Part shown: in pieces, positions 14,804 through 20,759 of the stretch | How positions within the stretch are numbered: the stretch's first letter is position 1 | How the letters are laid out: each line of letters begins with the position of its first letter | Virus record (IMG/VR): IMGVR_UViG_3300003690_000425 | Coordinates: 1-23,082 of that record | Source: a virus | Direction: 5' to 3' (one strand) | DNA: 23,082 bases | The notes under the pieces: generated by a model | What the model was told of the DNA's origin: nothing | The model's database searches: none | Seen by the model: the letters and a program-made list of their open reading frames with translations, nothing else | Made by a program: the position numbers and the translations under genes

Positions 14804-15608
14804 TAAAAAGAGAAATACAGCTTTTTTGTATGAAATATTAGTTCGCGCAGCTGCAAAAACTGTCATAAATAAAGATTTTAAAAGAAAGGCTCAAATTGTT
14901 TCTCTCATGAGAGAACATTTTAAAAAAAATACCGAACTGGCAAAAGAAATGGAATTATATAAAGCACTTCATCAGTCTAACGGGATGGATACATATACTG
15001 GAGAAAAATTAATTCAAGAAGTTAAAAAAGAATATAAGAAACTTGATCAAGATAAAATATTTTTTGAACAAAGCAGGCTGATATCAAAAATAAATAAAAT
15101 ATTATCAAAAAATGTGTTTTCTAATTTTGTTCCCAACTATAAAAATCTCGCAACAATATCACAAATTTTCAACGTAGACGTTTCAGCCAAGCAGCGTGTT
15201 TTGCTAGAGACAAAACTTCTCAAGAGAATTATCAGCGAGAAAAAGAAAGAAGAAACAAAAATAAAGCCAATTTCAAAATTGGCCTTTAATATTTTTGTTA
15301 AAAAATTTAATGAAACATATGGAAAAAGTTTATTACAAGAACAAAAAGAACTTTTAAGCAATTATATTATATCTTTTTCCGATAATGGCCTTGGTCTTAA
15401 AATTTTCCTCACAAAAGAAATTGATAGACTTAGAGAGGGTGTGCAAAAATCACTAAAAATGGGTGAAATTAAATCGGATTTTAATATGTTAGAAAAAACT
15501 AAAAACGTTTTAAATCTTATTGAAGAGTTTAAAAATAAACCATTCGATAAAGAAATGGTTAATCAAATATTAAAAATACAAAATTTATTAAAAGAGATTG
15601 AAAACTAA
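14787..15608 (+). CDS. Conserved head-assembly candidate following portal
   Basis: 273 residues. The ATG lies inside the end of the portal gene, with GGAG 8 bases upstream, so translation is probably coupled. The protein is strongly helical, Lys/Glu/Leu-rich, starting RLRHNKKRNTAFLYEILVRA and including NFVPNYKNLATISQIFNVDV. I recall similar proteins after portal in marine T4-like phages, without a known function. The position between portal and protease is where T4 carries small prohead core genes, so a core or assembly role is plausible. No enzyme motif, signal peptide or membrane segment is seen. Confidence 0.6.
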   Translation: MRLRHNKKRNTAFLYEILVRAAAKTVINKDFKRKAQIVSLMREHFKKNTELAKEMELYKALHQSNGMDTYTGEKLIQEVKKEYKKLDQDKIFFEQSRLISKINKILSKNVFSNFVPNYKNLATISQIFNVDVSAKQRVLLETKLLKRIISEKKKEETKIKPISKLAFNIFVKKFNETYGKSLLQEQKELLSNYIISFSDNGLGLKIFLTKEIDRLREGVQKSLKMGEIKSDFNMLEKTKNVLNLIEEFKNKPFDKEMVNQILKIQNLLKEIEN

Positions 15609-16195
15609 TGGCGGATATTACGGTACATATTGGAGATGAAGAACAAGAAACTCCATTAGGCATGCCCGGATTAAAGCCACCAGAGCCACCAGAGCCAAAA
15701 CCGCAAGCTAAAATTAGTTTGCAAATTCGCAAAACACTAGATGGAAGTTTTGCAATAAACGATCATCCAGACATTGATATTGTGCTTATGCCGCATATGT
15801 TAAAAATTGTTACATTCCCGAAAGAAGAACACGGAGATCATGTATATGCAGCGCAATCTAGACTTTTTGATTTTCTAACTAAAAAAGGAGTCACCGTATT
15901 GGACTCAGTAACTGGTGGAAATTTATATGGTTCCTTGGAAGCAAATTTGCCACCTCCATTTGAAAAGGACATAGATCCGGTTGAAGTTGCATTGTATGTA
16001 ATATCAAAATTTGTTGATGAGGAATTGCCACACTATAGTAAAGAAAAAGAATATGAAGATGAGTTAGATAAATGGTTACTTGAACCGGATGAAGAAAATT
16101 CTACTGATTTGGATTGGGCAGCCAAAACACATGAACCAAGAAAAGGCGTACAAAATCGTTGGCCTGGAAGCAAACCTTATCCGAATGGGATGTAG
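15608..16195 (+). CDS. Head-module protein; may be the N-terminal part of a frameshifted gene
   Basis: 195 residues. ATG shares a base with the upstream stop (TAATG). A Pro-rich stretch at about 17-33 (GMPGLKPPEPPEPKPQ) is followed by an alpha/beta domain containing HPDIDIVLMPHMLKIVTFPK, then an acidic region. No family is recognised. The last residues (GSKPYPNGM) look unlike the rest, while the overlapping frame carries on with SEWDVDPEEEASQEYDG to 16356. Adding one A to the AAA at 16172-16174 would join both into about 249 residues. Either this gene is complete and a small gene overlaps its end, or one base is missing. Confidence 0.6.
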   Translation: MADITVHIGDEEQETPLGMPGLKPPEPPEPKPQAKISLQIRKTLDGSFAINDHPDIDIVLMPHMLKIVTFPKEEHGDHVYAAQSRLFDFLTKKGVTVLDSVTGGNLYGSLEANLPPPFEKDIDPVEVALYVISKFVDEELPHYSKEKEYEDELDKWLLEPDEENSTDLDWAAKTHEPRKGVQNRWPGSKPYPNGM

Positions 16196-16356
16196 ACCCC
16201 GAAGAAGAAGCTAGCCAGGAGTATGACGGTTTATATTCTCAAATCGATGCCTGGACAAAAGAGCTTCTTGAGCGCGGCGATATCGATGAAATGAGAGAAT
16301 TAAATGGTTTTCTAGAAAACTTGCTGCGCAAGTCGGAAGATCCATATAGAAGGTAA
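16159..16356 (+). CDS. Acidic helical segment: small overlapping gene or displaced C-terminus
   Basis: 65 residues if TTG 16159 is the start; it overlaps the previous gene by 37 bases in another frame. The sequence is acidic and helical (DPEEEASQEY, then DAWTKELLERGDIDEMRELN). No strong Shine-Dalgarno site precedes the TTG; the nearest is AAAAGG 13 bases away, and no ATG occurs before 16289. The poor start and the fit to a one-base deletion in the upstream gene make a displaced C-terminus at least as likely as a separate gene. Confidence 0.45.
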   Translation: MAWKQTLSEWDVDPEEEASQEYDGLYSQIDAWTKELLERGDIDEMRELNGFLENLLRKSEDPYRR

Positions 16357-16361
16357 ATAAA

Positions 16362-16460
16362 ATGAAACTAACAAAATCAAATTCAAAAATGCAACTTGCC
16401 AAAATTTCGCCCCAAAAAAAAACGCCAGATTTTAAAACCGAAGAGGAAACATGGATCTAA
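16362..16460 (+). CDS. 32-residue small ORF
   Basis: ATG 16362 follows GAAGG by 8 bases and gives MKLTKSNSKMQLAKISPQ and a charged end, stopping at TAA 16458-16460. It overlaps the next gene's start by 10 bases, so it could be a leader that couples translation. The MKLTKS opening recalls the start of KLRQII-motif proteins, but the helix itself is absent. Weak evidence for a real peptide. Confidence 0.35.
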   Translation: MKLTKSNSKMQLAKISPQKKTPDFKTEEETWI

Positions 16461-16780
16461 TATATTTTATTCTCACCGCATATGGTTTAACTCAAATCTT
16501 AGTTTTTGGTACAATATTCAATAAAATACGCCCCTCTAAAAAATGGTTAAATGGTTTCGGAAAACTATTTCATTGCCCAATGTGTATGGGTTTCTGGGTT
16601 GGTATGTTTTTATTCGGAATAAACGGATGGACAGAACTATTTACATTTGAATATAATTTAGCCAACGCGCTTATTTTAGGGTGGCTTAGTTCTGGAACTT
16701 GTTATCTTTTGGGAGTCTTGGTTAATGATTTTGGTTTTAAAATAACATCTAAAAACGAAGGAGATTGTCATGTTGACTAA
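16451..16780 (+). CDS. DUF1360-like small membrane protein with HCPMCMGFWVG motif
   Basis: 109 residues. ATG follows GAGGAA at a good distance. A hydrophobic N-terminus (residues 3-20) leads to a basic stretch, then the distinctive HCPMCMGFWVG (His41, Cys42, Cys45), which runs straight into a membrane segment at about 46-58. Another membrane segment spans about 69-90. The CPxC..GFW motif at a membrane edge is the mark of DUF1360-type proteins in bacteria and phages (recalled family; function unknown). A membrane protein inside a head-assembly operon is unusual. It may act in host takeover or anchor assembly. Its end overlaps the start of a 27-residue ORF. Confidence 0.6.
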   Translation: MDLIYFILTAYGLTQILVFGTIFNKIRPSKKWLNGFGKLFHCPMCMGFWVGMFLFGINGWTELFTFEYNLANALILGWLSSGTCYLLGVLVNDFGFKITSKNEGDCHVD

Positions 16781-16853
16781 AAAATGGAAACTTCAACCCG
16801 TTCGTCGATGTTGCAGCGGCTCTAAATTCATGCGGGTAGCGCCCGCAGCTTAA
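16770..16853 (+). CDS. 27-residue cysteine/arginine-containing microprotein candidate
   Basis: ATG 16770 is preceded by an ideal AAGGAG at 16758-16763 with a 6-base spacer, stronger than that of most genes here. The peptide reads MLTKKWKLQPVRRCCSGSKF and ends MRVAPAA. It overlaps the upstream gene's end and stops 13 bases before the protease ATG. The second half is GC-rich, unlike its neighbours, and contains a hairpin (16831-16847). It may be a real small protein or a leader peptide that couples protease translation. No family is known to me. Confidence 0.45.
   Translation: MLTKKWKLQPVRRCCSGSKFMRVAPAA
16831..16847 (+). repeat. GC-rich hairpin ahead of the prohead protease
   Basis: TGCGGG (16831-16836) pairs with CCCGCA (16842-16847) around the loop TAGCG. 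No T-run follows, so a simple terminator is unlikely. It lies 20 bases before the protease ATG and just before its AAGGAAAG site, where it could influence translation. Confidence 0.45.
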
Positions 16854-16866
16854 AAGGAAAGAATCA

Positions 16867-17475
16867 ATGGCCAAGAAAAGACTTTTAAGAGAATACTACG
16901 AACTTTGCGATGGCGGTGTCTGTCATGATTTATTGACAGAACAAGAAAAGAAATTAGCTAAAGAAGGAAAAGCCACTTTTTTAACTGGTGTTATGCAAAA
17001 GTGTGATACCGTCAACGGCAACGGCAGAATATACCCTCGTAGTATTCTAGAAAAAGAAATCAAAAATTATAAAAAAATAGTTGACGAGCGCAGAGCTTTA
17101 GGCGAATTAGACCACCCAGACGATTCTGTTATTAATTTAAAAAATGCTTCTCATATAGTAATTGATATTTGGATGGATGGTGATAGCGTAATGGGCAAAA
17201 TACAAGTTTTAGGTACCCCCGCGGGACAAGTTTTAAAAGCCTTAGTTGATGCGGGAGTCAAATTAGGAATTTCTTCCAGAGGCTTGGGATCTACAAAAGA
17301 AAAAGATGGCAAAACTATGGTCGAAGACGATTTTCAATTAATTTGTTTTGACTTTGTTTCTGAGGCTTCAACTCCTGGTGCCTATTTAGATATCAGCGAA
17401 GGCCTAGAAAAACAATTAAACAATGTCGTTACAAAGAGCGATCGGATTAATCGCGCTTTAAATGAATTATTTTAA
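16867..17475 (+). CDS. Prohead maturation protease (T4 gp21-like serine protease)
   Basis: 202 residues. The ATG follows AAGGAAAG. The early segment MQKCDTVNGNGRIYPRSIL is typical of phage prohead proteases. The catalytic residues are His83 in GELDHPDD and Ser136 or Ser137 in LGISSRGLGS, with acidic residues near FDFVSEASTPGAY that may complete the site. The fold is that of herpesvirus-assemblin-like proteases, to which gp21 belongs. It cuts scaffold and capsid proteins inside the prohead before DNA packaging. The short length equals gp21. The next gene, a helical protein, is its most likely scaffold substrate. Confidence 0.92.
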   Translation: MAKKRLLREYYELCDGGVCHDLLTEQEKKLAKEGKATFLTGVMQKCDTVNGNGRIYPRSILEKEIKNYKKIVDERRALGELDHPDDSVINLKNASHIVIDIWMDGDSVMGKIQVLGTPAGQVLKALVDAGVKLGISSRGLGSTKEKDGKTMVEDDFQLICFDFVSEASTPGAYLDISEGLEKQLNNVVTKSDRINRALNELF

Positions 17476-17486
17476 GTTGAGAGAAA

Positions 17487-17939
17487 ATGAAAAGATCAGA
17501 ATTAAAAAAAATACTTAAACCACTTATTAAAGAATGTATTAAAGATATCTTATTTGAAGAAGGTGTTTTATCAAGTATAATTTCAGAAGTTGTTCGAGGC
17601 GTTCAACCACAAACAATTGTTAATCAACCTTCGCAAGATTTTACGCACTTAAAAGAACAAAAAACTCTTGAAAAAAATAGAAAACAAATGCTTGAGCAAC
17701 GCCACAGGGCAGAAAAAGAACGAAGAAAAAAATTACTTGATGCAACGGGCTTCAAAGACTTCGATGTTTTTGAAGGAACGGAGCCAATGTCCGCAGCCGG
17801 TGATATTAGAGAATCAGCATCTCCACGAGTTCAAGGTCCATTATCTGGCGTTGCTCCAGGTGATGCAGGAATTGATATTAGTGGAATTTTAGCAGTTGGC
17901 AATAGCCATAATTGGAAAAAATTAGTAAAAAGAAAATAA
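17487..17939 (+). CDS. Prohead core/scaffold candidate
   Basis: 150 residues. Position right after the protease matches T4 gp22. The N-terminal 40 residues form strong amphipathic helices (ELKKILKPLIKECIKDILFE), then a Gln/Lys/Arg/Glu-rich helix at about 55-85, then a less ordered end. In T4 gp21 cuts after Glu in sites such as L/I-x-E; ILFEEG and DVFEG are possible sites here (inference). It is shorter than T4 gp22 and has a basic rather than acidic middle. An alternative is an internal packaged protein. The Shine-Dalgarno site (GAGAG) is weak. The stop shares a base with the next ATG (TAATG). Confidence 0.55.
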   Translation: MKRSELKKILKPLIKECIKDILFEEGVLSSIISEVVRGVQPQTIVNQPSQDFTHLKEQKTLEKNRKQMLEQRHRAEKERRKKLLDATGFKDFDVFEGTEPMSAAGDIRESASPRVQGPLSGVAPGDAGIDISGILAVGNSHNWKKLVKRK

Positions 17940-18172
17940 TGTCAAGAAGGTCAATAAATATAGAAGTACAGCCAAAATATAAGGATGAGCCTTTTGAGAG
18001 AATGGCAAGACGCTTCATGAAGAAGGTCAAAAAAGAAAGAATTGTAGAAAATTATCGAGACCGTATGTATTATGAAAAACCTTCTATGAAAAGAAAAAGA
18101 GAAAGAGCGCGCCGAAAAAAGGTTCTAGAAAAATTAAGATCGAAAAGAGAAAATACATTAAATAAACACTAA
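17939..18172 (+). CDS. Ribosomal protein bS21 homologue encoded by the phage
   Basis: 77 residues from ATG 17939, which overlaps the previous stop; an earlier in-frame TTG at 17912 lies inside the neighbour and is unlikely. The pattern follows bacterial bS21: basic start, EPFERMARRFMKKVKKE (17-33) matching the EPFDVALRRFKR region, RMYYEKPSMKRKR (42-54) matching the FYEKPTTERKR region, and a long Arg/Lys-rich helix to the end. Bacterial bS21 is about 70 residues, so the length fits. bS21 sits near the 3' end of 16S rRNA, where the Shine-Dalgarno helix forms, so a phage copy could favour phage messages. bS21 genes are known in aquatic tailed phages. It is in the head operon, which would make it a late product. 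Confidence 0.75.
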   Translation: MSRRSINIEVQPKYKDEPFERMARRFMKKVKKERIVENYRDRMYYEKPSMKRKRERARRKKVLEKLRSKRENTLNKH

Positions 18173-18196
18173 TTACAAGGAGACTAGGAGTTTAAT

Positions 18197-18701
18197 ATGC
18201 CAACAGATGCAAAAACAGGACAGCCAATATTTGGACATCACGCCTCTTTATATAGTAGGAATAGACGCCCATTTGGCCTCCAAGACAATAAGGTAATCGG
18301 CAGCAAACAATCAGCAACAACAGTGACGCCGGTTGCAGCTGCTGCTTTAAATGATAGTCTTGATGATACCACTCTAGCTGAAAATGGTTATGCTGCGGGC
18401 AACGCCAGATACCTTCATCTTCAAATTGAAAATGATGGCACTGGAGATACATTAACACTATATGCATACAACTATGCCTTTGGGGCATGGTCGCAACTTT
18501 ATTTACCTTATGGTAGTCCCGCCAACAATGTTGGAGACATCTCTGAGGATAGTGTAGAAACGCAAGCGGCTGGAACAACCAACCAAGCTTGGGTTGTAGC
18601 TACGTGGACAACAATTAATGGAAAGTATTGATAGAATCGGGTTTGTTCACGATGGCTCTCTGGGGAACATGGTTGTCCGCGCCGCAACGAGTACTTTTTA
18701 A
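18197..18701 (+). pseudogene. Capsid decoration-like protein with an apparent one-base frameshift
   Basis: ATG 18197 has two upstream Shine-Dalgarno-like sites (AAGGAG, GGAG). The direct frame gives 144 residues ending TTINGKY at 18631. The next frame carries on with SIDRIGFVHDGSLGNMVVRAATSTF to TAA 18699-18701, which reads as the natural end. Taking one A from the AAA at 18622-18624 joins them into about 167 residues (TTINGSIDRIGF). The protein is beta-rich and small, with an Ala/Thr region and LTLYAYNYAFGAWSQLYLPY. Its place after the scaffold and bS21 genes suggests a capsid surface or stabilising protein, but this is inferred from position and size. It could still function in the short form. 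Confidence 0.6.
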
Positions 18702-18782
18702 AAATAGTTCTATAAACTTGCTTATGTCATCCAACCTGAGAAATAATATCATTTTATTCATTAAAAAAATAAATTCACTATT

Positions 18783-18790
18783 TATAAATA
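18783..18790 (+). promoter_or_regulatory. T4-type late promoter-like TATAAATA
   Basis: An exact TATAAATA, the T4 late promoter box read by the gp55/gp33/gp45 system, lies in the AT-rich gap (18702-18834) 44 bases before the fibre-like gene. I found no second exact + strand copy in front of another gene, and chance matches are likely in such AT-rich DNA. Confidence 0.35.
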
Positions 18791-18834
18791 ACAAGAACAT
18801 ATCACTTATTGGTAGCTATAAGGAAGGCAAATAA

Positions 18835-20484
18835 ATGACTGCAGGGTACATGTCCAATGATTCGGCTCTTTATGTAACGGGCTCCTGTGCATTTTCATCG
18901 AGCCTTTATGTTAGTTGGGGCGCTTCAACCGGTTCAGCAACTACTGTTGGGATTAGACAAAATGATATTGGTACATTAGAATTTAAAGACAACGCCACTG
19001 GAAGCTGGACCGAGTTTGGGAATTCTCGTGATCTTACGTCTGTCCGTAATGCGCACTTGGTGTTAACCGACGACGATGTGGCACATGGAATAACAAATGT
19101 GGCTCAGACCAATGCTTATGGTGATTTTGGCCCGATTCATTCAACTCGCGGCGGCCTACTGATCAACGGGATGTCAGATCAGGAAAGTGCAGCTGCTCGT
19201 TCACTAGCTTTGAGAGGCATTTCTAACGATACCCACACAGATACGGTTGCAACCGTTGAAATCATTGGAGCAAAAAGAAGTGGAACAACAGTTCAAGCCT
19301 TAGCTTCTGCTGAAACTGTTTTGGAGGTTGCAAATCACACTACCGCATTAGTGACGGTACTTGGCGACGGCGCCGTCGGAATCGGAGTGGTAGACCCAGA
19401 TTCGCCGCTTGAGATTTTAGATACAAGCACTCAACAAAAATGGTCATACGATTCTGATAGTTTTGCGACAATGACCGTTGCAGCTAGTAGCAATACAACT
19501 ATTGCAACTGGAGAATCAGGCAACTTGACTCTTGATTCTGCTGGAGATATTACCTTCGATGCCGATGGCGCCGATGTTTCTTTAAAAGACGCAGGCACTC
19601 AATTCTTAAAATTTACAAATAATAGTGGCGACTGTGAGATTTACAATGGTGTTGCAGATACAGACATAATATTTAAAGATCTTGGTGGTAACACGATTGT
19701 AACAATTGATGGCGGTGACGAAGCGGTTGTAGTTGCTGACGACAAAAAGCTTTATTTTGGTACTGGCAAAGATGCCTCTATAGAATACGATGAAGATGGA
19801 ACTAATAGGCTTATCATTTCTGGCTCAGCACAGGGCGTAGAAGTTACTGGCAAAATGTTCCTCAGTGGCAATACGCCCGGGCAAGCGGCTTTATATATTA
19901 GCGGCAGCGGCCCATATGGAACTAGCGGACAAGCCACGGTTATAATTGATGCAGATAAAGATGCTTCAATCATTGTGGGCGAAGCTTTCATGGGCAACGG
20001 TGGAAGTTCAGGATTAGCATATTTTGGGCACAAAGATTCAATTGGCATTACCAATGCAGCTGTTATACAAAAAGCCAATGGTTCAACTTATTTAAACGCA
20101 AAAAGCGGCCAAAAGTTGCAACTCACCATTAATGGTGGTACTAGACTGATGATAGACTCTGCTGGAAATGTTGGAATTGGCGCTGGTTATGATCCCACTT
20201 ATCTGCTAGACGTTTCTGGATCTACAAGATTCGGCATGGATCATGCCGATACACATCACTTTTCCGGAAGCTTAGATGTTTCAGGGAGCATTCTCCCATC
20301 CAGCGACAATGTACACAATTTAGGTTCATCTGGCAAACGCTGGGCGAATTTATACACAGCCGACTTACATCTTAAAAATAACAAAGGAGATTGGACGATT
20401 CTTGAGGAAGAAGACTATTTATGTGTAGTGAACAATAAGACGAATAAGAGATATAAAATGATGTTAGAGGAAATTGAAGATTAA
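18835..20484 (+). CDS. Fibre-like structural protein with repeated beta modules
   Basis: 549 residues. ATG follows AAGGAAGG. The chain is Ser/Thr/Gly/Asp-rich and beta-predicted. It contains NLTLDSAGDITFDADGADVS, then the shared block from about 19606 to 19843 (KFTNNSGDCEIYNG, IIFKDLGGNTI, DDKKLYFGTGKDASIEYDED, RLIISGSAQG). The C-terminal part has LGSSGKRWANLYTADLHLKN followed by GDWTILEEEDYL, a typical end of phage fibre proteins often found before or in place of an endosialidase-type chaperone domain. The shared block is nearly the same as one in the gene at 20760. A head fibre or tail fibre is likely; the position within the head operon favours the former. One base overlaps the next gene. 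Confidence 0.75.
   Translation: MTAGYMSNDSALYVTGSCAFSSSLYVSWGASTGSATTVGIRQNDIGTLEFKDNATGSWTEFGNSRDLTSVRNAHLVLTDDDVAHGITNVAQTNAYGDFGPIHSTRGGLLINGMSDQESAAARSLALRGISNDTHTDTVATVEIIGAKRSGTTVQALASAETVLEVANHTTALVTVLGDGAVGIGVVDPDSPLEILDTSTQQKWSYDSDSFATMTVAASSNTTIATGESGNLTLDSAGDITFDADGADVSLKDAGTQFLKFTNNSGDCEIYNGVADTDIIFKDLGGNTIVTIDGGDEAVVVADDKKLYFGTGKDASIEYDEDGTNRLIISGSAQGVEVTGKMFLSGNTPGQAALYISGSGPYGTSGQATVIIDADKDASIIVGEAFMGNGGSSGLAYFGHKDSIGITNAAVIQKANGSTYLNAKSGQKLQLTINGGTRLMIDSAGNVGIGAGYDPTYLLDVSGSTRFGMDHADTHHFSGSLDVSGSILPSSDNVHNLGSSGKRWANLYTADLHLKNNKGDWTILEEEDYLCVVNNKTNKRYKMMLEEIED
19606..19843 (+). repeat. Shared fibre block, copy in the 18835 gene
   Basis: The block LKFTN.SGDC..YNG, DIIFK.LG, TIDGG, DDKKLYFG, EYDEDGTNRLIISGS appears here and again from 21768 to about 22008 with many identical bases. 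Its second half is the DDK..YFG module also found near 8207. Confidence 0.8.
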
Positions 20485-20732
20485 TGCCTGTTTTTACCAC
20501 TGCAATAACCGGCTCGGGCGAAAGTGGAGTGGTAGCACTTAGTGGCTCAATAGAGACTGAAGGTTTTATTTCGAGCCTGGGCGTGGGAAACGCTACAACT
20601 ATAGGCGTAGCAGTCGCAGTCCCAGCAAATTATAATTCCATTCTCTATGGGCCAATAACAATAGGCACCGCTGGCACATTAACAATTAATAGTGATTCTG
20701 CCGTTAAAATTATAGATATTGAGAATGTCTAG
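20484..20732 (+). CDS. Small fibre/decoration-like beta protein
   Basis: 82 residues. ATG shares a base with the upstream stop (TAATG). The sequence is beta-rich and Gly/Ser/Thr-rich, with ALSGSIETEGFISSLGVGNA and YNSILYGPITIGTAGTLTIN, ending VKIIDIENV. The LYGPITIG...LTI pattern resembles short repeats at fibre ends and in small decoration proteins of marine phages (recalled). It may be a trimeric tip or a partner of the fibre upstream. No signal peptide, Cys or enzyme motif is present. Confidence 0.65.
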   Translation: MPVFTTAITGSGESGVVALSGSIETEGFISSLGVGNATTIGVAVAVPANYNSILYGPITIGTAGTLTINSDSAVKIIDIENV

Positions 20733-20759
20733 GTATTCTCCTTAAAGAGGAATAAGAAA

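Noticed and set aside
17668-17892. Second + strand frame of 74 codons inside the scaffold candidate
   Set aside because: It is wholly contained in a better-supported gene in another frame.
18192-18578. Open frame of 128 codons on the minus strand
   Set aside because: It covers the decoration-like gene, whose sense frame has a good ribosome site and sensible composition.
18724-18834. Possible 36-residue ORF in the gap before the fibre gene (MSSNLRNNIILFIKKINSLF...)
   Set aside because: No ribosome site, very AT-rich, and the gap holds a better candidate feature (late promoter box). A TTGCTT near 18718 with AATAAT as a promoter was judged too weak.
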